This document shows positions 47,754-57,114 of a stretch of DNA of 64,000 nucleotides, in pieces. Every line of letters begins with the position of its first letter. The stretch's first letter is position 1. A program made the translations under genes and the position numbers. The stretch is from an uncultured Croceicoccus sp. (lineage in GTDB: Bacteria > Pseudomonadota > Alphaproteobacteria > Sphingomonadales > Sphingomonadaceae). Below the pieces are notes generated by a model. The model made no database searches and was not told where the DNA came from. It saw only the letters and a list, made by a program, of their open reading frames with translations. Location of the stretch: assembly GCF_947496385.1 (NCBI RefSeq), contig NZ_CANMCP010000006.1, positions 162,580 to 226,579 of the forward strand, read 5' to 3'.

Positions 47754-48557
47754 ATGGGTGATTTCGTACAGATCGAACGCAGGGGTCCGGTCGCGATCCT
47801 GCGCATGAACCGGCCCGACCGGTTGAATGCCATTGCCGATTTTTCCGATTGCGAGGATCTGATTGCCGCGATCGACACGGTCAACGCCGATATCACCGTT
47901 GCCGCCGCGATCCTGACCGGCATTGGCCGGGGTTTCAGTGCGGGCGGCAATCTTGCCGCGATGAAGGCGAAGACCGGCATCGGCCCACGCGACAACGCCG
48001 ACGATACGCGCCGCGTGTACCGTCGCGGGGTGCAGGAAATTTCCCGCACGATGGAAGCCTGCGAGGTTCCGCTCATCGCGGCGGTGAACGGGCCTGCGGT
48101 GGGGCTTGGCTGCGACATTGCCTGCCTGTGCGACATCCGCATCGCGAGCGAGGAGGCGATATTTGCCGCCTCGTTCACGAAAATCGGGCTGATCCCCGGC
48201 GATGGCGGCGCGTGGGCATTGCAGCAGGCGATCGGCTATGCGCGCGCGGCGGAAATCATGCTGACCTCGCGGCGCTATGACGCGGCGCAGGCGCTCGCGC
48301 TCGGGCTGGTGAACGGGGTGCACCCCGCCGACCGGCTCATGGACGAGGCGATGGATCTGGCGGACGGCATTGCGAGCAATCCCGTGCGCGCGACACGCAT
48401 GACAAAGCGCCTGCTTCGCCGGGCACGGCAGCAATCGCTGGGCGATGTCCTGGAACTCTCGGCTGCGATGCAGGCGATCGCCCACGACACCGACGATCAT
48501 CGCGAGGCGGTCGACGCGTTTCTGGAAAAACGCGCGCCCGATTTTTCGGGCCGATAA
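47754..48557 (+). CDS. Enoyl-CoA hydratase/isomerase (crotonase) family protein
   Basis: 267 residues from ATG 47754, with GGAG 10 bases upstream. The crotonase oxyanion-hole segments are GRGFSAGGNLAAM near residue 62 and NGPAVGLGCDIACLCDIRIAS near residue 103. The following FTKIGLIPGDGGAWALQQAIG segment keeps a Gly/Asp at the place where hydratases often have catalytic Glu, so it may be an isomerase or another crotonase activity. Substrate cannot be assigned. No fatty-acid operon surrounds it. Confidence 0.8.
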   Translation: MGDFVQIERRGPVAILRMNRPDRLNAIADFSDCEDLIAAIDTVNADITVAAAILTGIGRGFSAGGNLAAMKAKTGIGPRDNADDTRRVYRRGVQEISRTMEACEVPLIAAVNGPAVGLGCDIACLCDIRIASEEAIFAASFTKIGLIPGDGGAWALQQAIGYARAAEIMLTSRRYDAAQALALGLVNGVHPADRLMDEAMDLADGIASNPVRATRMTKRLLRRARQQSLGDVLELSAAMQAIAHDTDDHREAVDAFLEKRAPDFSGR

Positions 48558-48609
48558 TTCCGCCCCCGCACTGCACCGGCCCGGCATTGCACCGGATCGC
48601 CGCGCAATG

Positions 48610-48649
48610 AAAAGGCGCACCGCCCCCATATGGGAACGGTGCGCCTTTT
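48610..48649. terminator. Bidirectional terminator between crotonase and csbD
   Basis: A perfect 13-bp stem (48610-48622 with 48637-48649), with an inner CCC/GGG pair and ATAT loop, flanked by A-rich on the left and T-rich on the right. It can stop both converging transcripts. Confidence 0.85.
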
Positions 48650-48670
48650 ACATCGTCGGATCCGATGGGA

Positions 48671-48841
48671 TCAGATGTGGTCGCCCATCTTGCCCTTGAC
48701 CTCGCCCTTGAGCTGCTGGCCCTTGCCTTCAGCTTCCTGGGCGCGGCCGTCCGCGCGGGTCTCGGGATCGTTGCTCTGCTGCTTCGCCTTGCCGGCGGCT
48801 TCGTTCGCATTGCCTTTGATCTTGTCGGTCAGTTCGCCCAT
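48671..48841 (-). CDS. CsbD family stress-response protein
   Basis: A 56-residue protein, too short for most gene finders. ATG 48841 has AAAGGA 8 bases upstream. It begins MGELTDKIKGNANEAAGKAK, with the Lys/Gly/Glu/Gln-rich composition of CsbD/YjbJ proteins: hydrophilic, no hydrophobic core, ending GKMGDHI. CsbD proteins are general-stress induced in many bacteria; the biochemical role is unknown. An EcfG-type promoter precedes it and a bidirectional terminator follows, so it is a single-gene stress unit. Confidence 0.88.
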   Translation of the reverse strand: MGELTDKIKGNANEAAGKAKQQSNDPETRADGRAQEAEGKGQQLKGEVKGKMGDHI

Positions 48842-48895
48842 TTTTCAATCCTTTACGTCATCGCAGACGAAGCGTCGTCTGCATCATGCCCTATC

Positions 48896-48920
48896 AACGG
48901 TCTGCGTCCACTTTGGGTCC
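48896..48920 (-). promoter_or_regulatory. EcfG-type promoter of csbD
   Basis: On the minus strand GGACC (48920-48916), 16 bases, CGTT (48899-48896): one mismatch to the EcfG consensus GGAAC-N16/17-CGTT, with an exact -10. It sits about 55 bp before the csbD ATG, consistent with a general-stress gene. Confidence 0.6.
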
Positions 48921-49040
48921 GGGCCGCGCATTCCGCCCGTCGTCCCGCGCGGGCGGATCGTCGCGAATTGCCGGTTTCGCATGGGCGCACAGGTTTCTGC
49001 ATCATGAAATCCGGCCATGAAATCCGCACATTGGCAGAAC

Positions 49041-49065
49041 GGAACTTAACGCCTAAGCCGGGGTT
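49041..49065 (+). promoter_or_regulatory. Possible EcfG-type promoter of the LOV kinase
   Basis: Exact GGAAC (49041-49045), 16 bases, then GGTT (49062-49065), one mismatch in the -10. It lies about 110 bp before the start codon. A weaker candidate than the csbD site, but it would put sensor and stress gene under one sigma factor. Confidence 0.4.
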
Positions 49066-49175
49066 CAGAAGCCTGGATGCGGCGGATTCACCGGCCAAGG
49101 CTGGCCGACGCGCCTCCTTGGCGCTGTTGATGGCCGGGCGCAGAGGAACGGTGCCGGAGCATTGCGGGGAGAAGA

Positions 49176-50255
49176 ATGAGCAACGACGAAAAACCGGTAT
49201 CCTCGCGGCAGGCCATGCGCACGATCGAGGGGAAATCGCGCGGCGACAATCGTTTTGCCGGCGCATCGGGCCTGTTGTTCGAACAGGCCATGGCACAGAC
49301 GCGCATGGCCGTGTGCCTGTCCGATCCGCATGTGGAAGACATGCCGATCGTCTTCTGCAACGAAGCGTTTCAGCGCCTGACCGGCTATGACGAAATGGAT
49401 ATCGTCGGGGAAAACTGCCGCTTTCTGCAAGGGCCCGGCACGGATCAGGAGCAGGTCGCAAAAATCCGCAACGCCATCGCCGATGAGAAGGTGATCGTGG
49501 TCGAACTGCTGAATTATCGCAAGGACGGTTCGACCTTCTGGAATGCGCTCCACCTAGGGCCGATCTATGGTGAGGACGGCAGGCTGAAATATTTCTTCGG
49601 GAGCCAGTGGGACGTCACCGACATCCACGAGTCCCGCGCCGAGGAACGGCATGCCAAGGCGATTGCCCGCGAGATATCGCACCGTTTGAAAAACGTCTTT
49701 TCCGTGATCGGCGGCATCGTCAACGTGACCGGACGGTCGATGGACGCACGCCCCGTCGCGCGCAAGATCAACGAACGGGTGCAGGCGCTCGGCCGGTCCT
49801 ACGAACCGACGCTGGATGATGCGGCGATGGGCACGATCCATATCGGACAGGCCATACGCTCCGTCCTTGCCCCCTATGATCCCGAAGGCGACCGCATCCG
49901 GTTTTCGGGCAATGGCACGCGCACCGAACCCAATGCGGTGTCGGCCATCGGGCTGACCCTGCACGAGCTTGCCACGAATGCGACGAAATATGGCGCGCTT
50001 TCCAATGGCGGGGGGACGGTCACCGTATCGTGGGGCCATGTGCGGGACCGGTTCGGCCATTCCGCGCTGGAAATCGAATGGGAGGAACAGGGCGGTCCGG
50101 CGATTGAAAGGGAGCCCGACATCTCCGAAGCGACGAGCGGGACCGGCTTCAATATCGCGCGTGTCCTGCTCGAACATGCGCGCGGTCTGCTCGACCTCGA
50201 ATGGCGGGCCGGCGGATTGTTCGCGCGCATTTCCATCCCCATTCAGAACGGATAG
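49176..50255 (+). CDS. LOV-domain blue-light sensor histidine kinase (HWE type)
   Basis: 359 residues. The LOV (PAS) core spans about 35-150: AFQRLTGYDEMDIVG, the photoactive Cys81 in GENCRFLQGPGTD, NYRKDGSTFWN and YFFGSQWDVTD, all diagnostic of a flavin-binding LOV photosensor. The kinase part has the H-box REISHRLKNVFSVI with phospho-acceptor His169, the HWE-type N-box LHELATNATKYGAL with His and WEE as the WxE motif. No transmembrane segment, so it is soluble. LOV-HWE kinases of Erythrobacter and LovK of Caulobacter act in light control of stress or adhesion. The cognate receiver gene is 12 bp downstream. Confidence 0.92.
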   Translation: MSNDEKPVSSRQAMRTIEGKSRGDNRFAGASGLLFEQAMAQTRMAVCLSDPHVEDMPIVFCNEAFQRLTGYDEMDIVGENCRFLQGPGTDQEQVAKIRNAIADEKVIVVELLNYRKDGSTFWNALHLGPIYGEDGRLKYFFGSQWDVTDIHESRAEERHAKAIAREISHRLKNVFSVIGGIVNVTGRSMDARPVARKINERVQALGRSYEPTLDDAAMGTIHIGQAIRSVLAPYDPEGDRIRFSGNGTRTEPNAVSAIGLTLHELATNATKYGALSNGGGTVTVSWGHVRDRFGHSALEIEWEEQGGPAIEREPDISEATSGTGFNIARVLLEHARGLLDLEWRAGGLFARISIPIQNG

Positions 50256-50267
50256 ACTGACCTTTAC

Positions 50268-50624
50268 ATGAAAACTTTTCTCGTGCTCGAGGACGAGCCA
50301 TTCATCGCCATGGACCTGAAATTCGCGTTCGAGGATGCAGGCCACGAGGCGGTGACCGCATCCGACAACGAAGAGGCGCTGCGCTGTATCGAGCAGCGGT
50401 CCATCGCGGGCGCCGTCCTCGATGTCAGCCTGGGGCGCGGTGTCACCTGTGCGGAGACGGCCTCGGCACTGCTCAATCGCAAGATACCTTTCGTGCTGCA
50501 CACGGGCGACCTCAACCGGGTCGGCGAATATCTGCGCGAGATCGACGCCCCTGTCATTGCCAAGCCGCGCCCGGCCGAGGATGTCGTCACTCGTGTGGTC
50601 ACCATGGTCGCCAGCAACGCCTGA
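50268..50624 (+). CDS. Single-domain response regulator (LovR-like)
   Basis: 118 residues, receiver domain only. Acidic pair Glu8-Asp9 (VLEDEP), phospho-acceptor Asp52 in LDVSLG, Thr79 of HTG and Lys99 in AKPRP are all present. With no output domain it probably shuttles phosphate or titrates the kinase, as LovR does for LovK. It begins 12 bp after the LOV-kinase stop, so the two are cotranscribed. Confidence 0.88.
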   Translation: MKTFLVLEDEPFIAMDLKFAFEDAGHEAVTASDNEEALRCIEQRSIAGAVLDVSLGRGVTCAETASALLNRKIPFVLHTGDLNRVGEYLREIDAPVIAKPRPAEDVVTRVVTMVASNA

Positions 50625-50657
50625 TCCCGCGCGCACCAAGCGCTGGGCGCCGTGTTG

Positions 50658-51638
50658 CTACCCCTGCTCCAGACAGCGTGACAGTCGGATGAGATCGGCC
50701 CGGCCTTCGCCATCGCCCAGCTCATCCTGAAGCCGGCGCGCCCGGTCGCCGATCTGCGCATCGCCGAAATGCGCCGCGATGCCGGCCATGATGTGCATTT
50801 CATCGCGCAGCTTCTCGGTCCTGTCGGCGTCCGGGATTTCGAGCGCAAGATAATCCTCGATCTCGATCTGCAACTCACGCTTGCGCCGTGCATAGAGCGC
50901 CTCCAGCGAGGCGATCGTATCGTCGCCGCGCGCTGCCTCGTCCGGGCTCGCCAAGGGCGCATCGATCCATTTGCAAAGCGCGTCGCGCAAGCGTTCGCTG
51001 CTCAGCGGCTTGGTGAGGTGATCCTGCATGCCGGCGGCAAGACAGCGCTCCGTATCCTCCGCCCCGCCATTGGCGGTAATGGCCAGGATTGGCAGATCCG
51101 ATGCGGCAAACCCCTTCGCGCGGACCGTGCGCGCGGCCGTCACGCCGTCCATGACCGGCATTTCCATGTCCATCAATATGCCGCGAAAAACCCGCCCTTC
51201 ACGGTGCGCGCGTTCCACCGCATCGACCGCCGCTTGGCCATCGGCGACCGCCTCGGCCTCCACGCCGAGCTCGCGCAACATCTGGAGCATGACATCGCGG
51301 CTGATGTCGGAATCTTCGGCGAGCAATATGCGCGCGCCCGACACGTCGCGCAGGCCGGATGCGGCCCAATCGCCTAGCGCATTCGCCGCGACTTTTGCCT
51401 CCGTTTCGGTCCGATTGATAATATCGCCCGTGTGCTCCGGCGCTTCCTCAAGCACGATCGGCGGAGTGGGCAGTTCGGGCGAATCGTCGCCTCTCTCCAC
51501 AGGTGCCGGAGCATCCGCCCCGCCCGCCTCCTCAGCCGGTGGCGACGCCGCCCGCAATCGGCGCACAAGCAGCCATGCGCACACGATCGCCAGCCCGATC
51601 GCAACGCCGGCAAGAGCAGCCACCACAGCGTCGTCCAT
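50658..51638 (-). CDS. Membrane-anchored receiver (REC) plus Hpt-like protein
   Basis: 326 residues. One N-terminal transmembrane helix (VVAALAGVAIGLAIVCAWLLV) and a Pro/Glu/Asp-rich linker (to about residue 100) lead to a receiver domain: ILLAEDSD with acidic pair, Asp157 in LMDMEMP and Lys210 in LTKPLS. The C-terminal helical part has an Hpt-like motif MHIMAGIAAHFGD with candidate phospho-His282, though the usual Lys of HxLKG is Ala. The arrangement suggests a phosphorelay component without a kinase domain of its own. It is convergent with the LOV receiver gene and divergent from the polysaccharide operon. Confidence 0.7.
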   Translation of the reverse strand: MDDAVVAALAGVAIGLAIVCAWLLVRRLRAASPPAEEAGGADAPAPVERGDDSPELPTPPIVLEEAPEHTGDIINRTETEAKVAANALGDWAASGLRDVSGARILLAEDSDISRDVMLQMLRELGVEAEAVADGQAAVDAVERAHREGRVFRGILMDMEMPVMDGVTAARTVRAKGFAASDLPILAITANGGAEDTERCLAAGMQDHLTKPLSSERLRDALCKWIDAPLASPDEAARGDDTIASLEALYARRKRELQIEIEDYLALEIPDADRTEKLRDEMHIMAGIAAHFGDAQIGDRARRLQDELGDGEGRADLIRLSRCLEQG

Positions 51639-51839
51639 CGGCGTTCTTCTCCTTCATCTGTGTAAAATTCATGGCTATGGTCTTAACCGCACTTCTATCG
51701 AAACGCGTCCTCCATTAGAACCGGAACGGAGCAAATAAGAGAGAAATATTAACTATTTGGTCCTATGCTGAATACCAATCAATTCCGGGTTCCGATTGCG
51801 GTTTAACGGCCGCAAACCGGCAACTCCCAAGGGTTCGCA
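51639..51839. other. AT-richer control region before the polysaccharide operon
   Basis: 201 bp, clearly AT-richer than its surroundings around 51720-51780, as expected for a promoter region. A small hairpin, CGGTTT (51799-51804) pairing with AAACCG (51814-51819), lies 20-40 bases before the BcsB-like start. AAGGG is 8 bases before ATG 51840. I could not identify a clear -35/-10 pair or an activator site. Confidence 0.45.
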
Positions 51840-53765
51840 ATGAAAATCACCACGTCTTTCTGGACCGCCTCCGCGGTTGCCGTTCTGGCATCGACCGTCC
51901 TTGCGCAGGGGGCGGCGGAGCAGGCTGCCGCGCCGGCGTTGCAGCGCGCGATGGCGGCGCCGTCCGCGGCGCAGGCGGCGGGATCCGTTTCGCGTTTCAT
52001 CACGCTGGGCGAGCTTGGCCTGTCCGACGGATTCGAGATGGACGGGCTTTCGGGCACGCGCGAACTCTATTTCCCGATTCCCGCCGGACTGGACATCGAC
52101 GACATGCGGCTTCGCCTGCGCTACCGGTCCGATGCGGCGTTCGAAAGCCGCCGCGCCGTTGGAATCGAAATCGGCGGCAGGACGCGCTTTACCGCGGCTT
52201 TGCCCGATGGGTATTCGGAGGGCGTGATCGACATTCCGCTCTCGCCCGACATGATAGAGGGCGGCTTTCTCGCGGCGCGCATCGTCTATTCCGGCGCGAT
52301 CACGGAGGATCGCTGCGTCGATCAGCGCGTGTCGGGCGCCTATCTCGCCTTTGACGGGACGGGCGGGCTGTCCGCCCGTTTCGGCAGGGGCGGATTGTCC
52401 GATATCGGCGTGCTCGCGGCCGCGATGCCGCGCGCCGTCGATATTGTCCTGCCCCCCAACCCCCGCCCTGCAGAAGCAGCAGCGGCACTCTCGCTTCTGC
52501 TTGGCTTTCCCGATGCGAGGCTGGTGGGCGACCGGGATGCGCCGGCCACGGGCGATGCACGCTGGTCCAGCGGCACGGTGCGGATCGCGCGCGGCAATGG
52601 GTCCGCGCTGACCGTCGTGGATGGGTCGGACGGTCCGGCGCTGCAGATCGGCGGCGACGATCCGGCGGCGGCGGTCCGCTTTCTGCGCAGCAAGGGACGC
52701 ACGCTGGCCGCGACGCCTGCGGCCGCGACCGCCGGCCGCACGGCAACAGGCGACGCGCAGACGCTGACCATCGCGGATCTGGGCGCCGATACCACGCCCA
52801 AAAGCTTCGCCGAAAGCGCAGAATGGGGCGTTTCGATACCGGCCTCCGCGATCCCGGCGGGGGAGCGTATGACGGGCGCGGAACTCGACGTCGCGGTCGC
52901 GGCCGACGGGGGCGCCACCACACCGGTCATCAGCGTGACGATGAACGGCGTGCTCCTCGCCAGTGCAACGGCGGCAATGGACGAGCCGACGCGCATTCCC
53001 GTCACCTTCCCGGCCGGCATCGTAGCCTCGCGCAACCGGATGGAAGTGCGCGTCACCCGGCAGACCGCCGGCGGTGATTGCAGGTTCGCGCCGCAGGGAT
53101 ACCCTGCACAGCTCCTCCCCTCCAGCCGCATCGTCACCGCACCTGCGGGTTCGCCAGCGGATTTTTCCGACCTGCCCGCCGCGCTCAATGGCGGGTTCAC
53201 CGCGGTGCTGCGCGGGCCCGGCGATCTTGGCCCGGTGGCGGCACTCCTCGGCCCGCTCGTCAACGCGGACGCGGACCTTGCCGTGACCTATGGCGAGGTG
53301 CCCGACCACGGCCCCGTCGTGTTCGTCGGGACCGACGCGCCCGCGGGCTTCGACCCGGTGGTCCGTTTCGATCAGGGCGCGATCCGGCTCGACAGCCCGG
53401 CGGGCGAAACGATCCTCGATTCCGCCGCAATCGCCCGGCATACTACGGTGCAGTTCGGCGAAATGGGCGACCGCACGCTCCTCTGGATCAGGCCGGGCAG
53501 CGCCTTCGCAAGCCTTGCACAGAGCGCGGAGCCGGCGGTGCTCGGCTTTGGCAATGTCGCGTTCCTCGACGGGGACCGCATCGACTTCGCATTCAATAGC
53601 GAGCGTGAGAGGCTCATCGACATTCGCTATCCGGACCGGTTCTCCGTCTGGCAGTTTTTCGAACGCTATCGGCTCTGGATCATCGGCCTTGGCTGGCTGC
53701 TCGTCACGCTGGGCTTCGTCTATCTCTTGCGGCGCGTCCTGTCCTCGTACCGCTCGGACGATTAA
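51840..53765 (+). CDS. BcsB-like periplasmic polysaccharide-synthesis subunit
   Basis: 641 residues: signal peptide (cleavage near ASTVLA-Q), long beta-rich periplasmic region and a single C-terminal transmembrane helix (IIGLGWLLVTLGFVYLL) followed by a short cytosolic tail. This is the layout of BcsB, the co-polymerase partner of BcsA; weak family cues are the FTLGELGLSDGF and VAFLDGDRIDFAF regions and paired carbohydrate-binding-like modules, but it is shorter than E. coli BcsB (about 780) and too divergent for a firm cellulose assignment. The next gene, its glycosyltransferase partner, starts two bases after the stop. Confidence 0.6.
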   Translation: MKITTSFWTASAVAVLASTVLAQGAAEQAAAPALQRAMAAPSAAQAAGSVSRFITLGELGLSDGFEMDGLSGTRELYFPIPAGLDIDDMRLRLRYRSDAAFESRRAVGIEIGGRTRFTAALPDGYSEGVIDIPLSPDMIEGGFLAARIVYSGAITEDRCVDQRVSGAYLAFDGTGGLSARFGRGGLSDIGVLAAAMPRAVDIVLPPNPRPAEAAAALSLLLGFPDARLVGDRDAPATGDARWSSGTVRIARGNGSALTVVDGSDGPALQIGGDDPAAAVRFLRSKGRTLAATPAAATAGRTATGDAQTLTIADLGADTTPKSFAESAEWGVSIPASAIPAGERMTGAELDVAVAADGGATTPVISVTMNGVLLASATAAMDEPTRIPVTFPAGIVASRNRMEVRVTRQTAGGDCRFAPQGYPAQLLPSSRIVTAPAGSPADFSDLPAALNGGFTAVLRGPGDLGPVAALLGPLVNADADLAVTYGEVPDHGPVVFVGTDAPAGFDPVVRFDQGAIRLDSPAGETILDSAAIARHTTVQFGEMGDRTLLWIRPGSAFASLAQSAEPAVLGFGNVAFLDGDRIDFAFNSERERLIDIRYPDRFSVWQFFERYRLWIIGLGWLLVTLGFVYLLRRVLSSYRSDD

Positions 53766-53767
53766 GC

Positions 53768-55654
53768 GTGGCGAGCTTCCTTTCCATCGACAGCTGGACA
53801 GGGGATTTCCTTGCCGAACGCGGGCTGGTGACGACGCGCCAGCTTAACGAGGCGAGCGAGCTTGCCGTGCGCTGGGGCTCCAGCCTCGTCGACGTCATGC
53901 TGACGAAGAACTGGATCGCGGCGGATGATTATTATGCCGCGCTCGCCGACCGGTTCGGCGTGGCGCTCGTCGATCTCGAACGCGATCCCCCCGCACCCGA
54001 CCTTCTGAATGAAGGCGATGTCGCCCATTACATGCGCGCGCTGGTCATTCCCTGGCGCGAGGACGGCGGCGTCACGACCATCGTGACCGCACTGCCGGGG
54101 CCCGAGGTGATCCTCTATGCGCGGACAGGCTGGGGCGAAAATGTCCGCATTGCCATCGCCTCGAAACAGCAGATACAGCATGCAGTGCAAAACGCCTTTT
54201 CAAAGCGGTTCAGCCATGCCGCGGTCTACGATCTTGCCGAACACGATCCCGTCATGTCGGCGCAGACGGTTTTCACCCCGGCACAGATCGTGTGCGCCTG
54301 GCTCGGGATAAGCGCCATCGCTGTCGGCCTCGCACTCGCGCCCGTGGCCACGTTGATCGCGGTCAACCTCGTGATGACGGTGTTCTATCTGGGCAATTTC
54401 GTGTTCAAGAGCGTGCTGGTCTGGTCCGGCGGGCGGCGTCAACATGCGAGCGAGCGGCAGCTCGAGGCCGCGGTCGCCATGCTGCGCGACGAGGATCTGC
54501 CGGTCTATACCGTGCTCGTCCCCATGTTTCGCGAACCCGACGTGCTGCCGATCGTCGCCAATGCTCTGCGCGAGCTCGATTACCCGACCAGCCGGCTCGA
54601 CATCAAGATCGTGCTGGAGGAAGGCGACCAGGTCACGATCGACGCCGCGACCGCGCTCGGTCTGGAGAGCATATTCGAGATCGTGCTCGTCCCCCCCTCG
54701 CAGCCGCAGACGAAGCCCAAGGCGTGCAATTACGCGCTGAAATTCGCGCGGGGCGAATATCTCGTGATCTATGATGCGGAGGACAAGCCCGAGCCCGACC
54801 AGCTCAAGAAAGTCGTCGTCACGTTTCAGCGTTCGCCGGCCCACGTCGCCTGCGTGCAATGCCGCCTCAACTATTTCAACCGCGAGGAAAACTGGCTGAC
54901 CCGGCTGTTCACGCTCGACTATTCCTTATGGTTCGATCTCATGCTGCCGGGCCTGGAAAAGCTGAAGATCCCGATCCCGCTCGGCGGCACGTCGAACCAT
55001 TTCCGCATGGATGTGCTGCGCGAATTGCGGGCGTGGGATCCCTTCAACGTGACCGAGGATGCCGATCTCGGCATTCGCCTTACGCAGAAGGGTTACGAGG
55101 TCCGGCTCGCCGCCTCCACCACGTTCGAGGAGGCGAATGTCTCGCAATCCAACTGGATCCGGCAACGCTCCCGCTGGATCAAGGGGTATATGCAGACGTT
55201 CCTCGTGCATACGCGCCGGCCGCTGCATCTCTACCGCACCATCGGCACGCTGGGCATACTGGGCTTCGTGTTCTTCATCGGCGGGACGATGCTTTCGGGC
55301 CTGCTGAACCCCGTTTTCTGGGCGATATTCGCGGCTTGGCTCGTGACCGAGATCGGCGCGTTCGATGTGCTATTCCCTCCGGCGCTGCTGTATCTTTCGC
55401 TGTTCAACCTGCTGGCGGGCAATGGGTTGTTCGTGTTCATCATGATGCTTGCCCCGTTCCGGCGAAACTGGCTCTCGCTCGTCCCGTTCAGCCTGACGGT
55501 CATCTGGTACTGGGTCCTCATGTCCATCGCCGCGTGGAAGGGCGCATGGCAGCTCGTGACCAAGCCGTTCTACTGGGAAAAGACCGAGCATGGCCTGTCG
55601 AAACACACCGCCGAGGAAGTGAGCAAGGCGCGCGCGGGACAGCAGGCGGCATGA
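53768..55654 (+). CDS. MshEN-family-2 glycosyltransferase fusion (processive polysaccharide synthase)
   Basis: 628 residues from GTG 53768. Residues 1-150 look like an MshEN/GspE N-terminal domain: [16 protein letters not shown], then [11 protein letters not shown]...[17 protein letters not shown], close to the c-di-GMP-binding RLGxxL/LxxxLxxQ pattern. Two transmembrane helices (about 175-220) lead to a GT2 catalytic domain with Asp336 (DAEDK), TEDAD at 429-433 and QRSRW at 466-470, the D-D-D-QxxRW set of processive synthases. Several membrane helices end the protein. E. coli NfrB also combines MshEN with a GT2. It has no PilZ domain. Confidence 0.78.
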   Translation: MASFLSIDSWTGDFLAERGLVTTRQLNEASELAVRWGSSLVDVMLTKNWIAADDYYAALADRFGVALVDLERDPPAPDLLNEGDVAHYMRALVIPWREDGGVTTIVTALPGPEVILYARTGWGENVRIAIASKQQIQHAVQNAFSKRFSHAAVYDLAEHDPVMSAQTVFTPAQIVCAWLGISAIAVGLALAPVATLIAVNLVMTVFYLGNFVFKSVLVWSGGRRQHASERQLEAAVAMLRDEDLPVYTVLVPMFREPDVLPIVANALRELDYPTSRLDIKIVLEEGDQVTIDAATALGLESIFEIVLVPPSQPQTKPKACNYALKFARGEYLVIYDAEDKPEPDQLKKVVVTFQRSPAHVACVQCRLNYFNREENWLTRLFTLDYSLWFDLMLPGLEKLKIPIPLGGTSNHFRMDVLRELRAWDPFNVTEDADLGIRLTQKGYEVRLAASTTFEEANVSQSNWIRQRSRWIKGYMQTFLVHTRRPLHLYRTIGTLGILGFVFFIGGTMLSGLLNPVFWAIFAAWLVTEIGAFDVLFPPALLYLSLFNLLAGNGLFVFIMMLAPFRRNWLSLVPFSLTVIWYWVLMSIAAWKGAWQLVTKPFYWEKTEHGLSKHTAEEVSKARAGQQAA

Positions 55655-57114
55655 GCGTATCGCGTTTCGCCCTCCCCGCGGTCCTGTCGCTGCTCATCTG
55701 CCTGTTCGTCGCGGCAGTGTTCGCGTTTCACCTGCGCGGCTTCGTATCGGCGAGCGATCTCGACCTTCATGGCCGCACCTTGCTCGGCCTTTCGGGATCG
55801 CTGTCCTTCGCCTCCATCGTGACGGCGTTTCCGCCCGTGCCCTACATTGCCGCGGTGATGTTCGGCTATGTCCTTCCCGATGCAGGGACATCCGGGCTTT
55901 CGCTGTTGAGCGCGGGCCTTTCGGCGCTGCTTGCGCTGGCGTGGTATCGCGCCTTCACCATCAATGGCCTGTCCCGGTGGGAGGCCGCGGCGGCGAGCGG
56001 CGCGCTGCTGTTCAATCCGGTATTCCTGCGCGCGGCGGGCGAGGGGATCGGCTTCGTGATCCTTCACTGGGGCTTCTGGTTCACCGCGCTGGGCGCATTC
56101 GGCCTGCGGCGGGGGGAACGGGTCAATGATCTGATGCTGGTGTCGGTCGGGCTGTGCATCATGGCATTCGCGCATCCCTACGGGCTGATCCTCGTCTTCG
56201 CGAGCCTGCCTTTCCTTGCGCTGATCATGCCGGCGGATCGGTTGCGCACGGCGCCCGTGGCGCTTTATCTCATCCTGCTTTTCCCGGTCATGTTCGCCCT
56301 GCTTTCGTTTCTCTACGTCAACTGGGTCTTCGCGTTCGATCCGCTGTCCTTCGCGCACGCGATCAGCCGGGAGGCCGCCGGCCTGGGCGCCGATCCGTCG
56401 GGTCGTGCCATCGCGGCACCATGGCAGGCCGTTGCCCTCGCCGCGGCCGGTCTTTTCGCGGTATGCCCGGCGGCAGTGTCGATGTTTTTCGCAGCGCGCG
56501 GGATGGCTCCGCTGCGCTATGCCGTGATGGCGCTGTTTCTCTCGCTGCTCGGCGCGATGGTTCTGGCCTTCGCTTTCGGCATGTTCCCCTCCCCCGCGGT
56601 CGCGGCCAGCCTCGGCGTCACGGCGGCGGCATGCTGCGTCGCGCGCTGGCCGCTCAACCGGTTGCGCCGGGTGGAACTGCTGCTCCTGCTCGCAGGTGCG
56701 GTCGGCGGGGGGGTGCTGATCCTCGCGGATGGTTCGCCGGAGACAGAGCGGTGGAAAGCCGCCGCATTGCAGCGCCCCGTTCCCGTCGCCGACCCGGAGC
56801 TGGTCGGGCTATCCCGCGTGCTTCGCGGCCGGTCGGAGATTCTTTTTGATGCGGAGGCGGCGCCTGCGGTCATCGCCTTGCGCGGGGGGCCGGACGGAAT
56901 ATGGACGAGCGCGGACACGCCCTTCACGCTTGCCTCGCTACGCGGGCGAACCGATGCGCGCATGCTGGTCGTGCGCGACCGGGGATCGGTTTACGGAAGT
57001 GACCGGGTGGGCCGTATTTTCCCCGATCTTTATGACGACGGCCATCCCGGTTACGATCTCGTCTACGATGGCCTTCGATGGCGTGTTTACGAAACAAGCG
57101 GCGAGGCAGGATAA
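55651..57114 (+). CDS. Polytopic membrane protein of the polysaccharide operon, unknown
   Basis: 487 residues with about ten hydrophobic segments in the first 370 (for example [19 protein letters not shown] and [19 protein letters not shown]), then a soluble C-terminal part of about 110 residues with [14 protein letters not shown] at the end. The arrangement resembles mannosyltransferase-like or GtrC/polymerase-like proteins, but I cannot recognise a family motif. It could be a polymer modification or flippase component. It is translationally coupled to the synthase (ATGA) and to the next gene (TAATG). Confidence 0.55.
   Translation: MSVSRFALPAVLSLLICLFVAAVFAFHLRGFVSASDLDLHGRTLLGLSGSLSFASIVTAFPPVPYIAAVMFGYVLPDAGTSGLSLLSAGLSALLALAWYRAFTINGLSRWEAAAASGALLFNPVFLRAAGEGIGFVILHWGFWFTALGAFGLRRGERVNDLMLVSVGLCIMAFAHPYGLILVFASLPFLALIMPADRLRTAPVALYLILLFPVMFALLSFLYVNWVFAFDPLSFAHAISREAAGLGADPSGRAIAAPWQAVALAAAGLFAVCPAAVSMFFAARGMAPLRYAVMALFLSLLGAMVLAFAFGMFPSPAVAASLGVTAAACCVARWPLNRLRRVELLLLLAGAVGGGVLILADGSPETERWKAAALQRPVPVADPELVGLSRVLRGRSEILFDAEAAPAVIALRGGPDGIWTSADTPFTLASLRGRTDARMLVVRDRGSVYGSDRVGRIFPDLYDDGHPGYDLVYDGLRWRVYETSGEAG

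Larger units (their letters stand above)
48842..49175. other. Intergenic region between csbD and the LOV kinase
   Basis: 334 bp without a convincing gene. It holds the divergent control region: an EcfG-like site for csbD (48896-48920) and a second, weaker EcfG-like site facing the LOV kinase (49041-49065). The kinase ATG 49176 has GGGGAGAAG 2-8 bases upstream. I see no other structure. Confidence 0.6.

Noticed and set aside
51723..51747. EcfG-type promoter before the polysaccharide operon
   Set aside because: GGAAC is present, but the bases 16-17 further on read AAAT, not CGTT.
51753..53441. 562-residue minus-strand frame opposite the BcsB-like gene
   Set aside because: Arg/Ala/Gly-rich shadow of the plus-strand gene without motifs.
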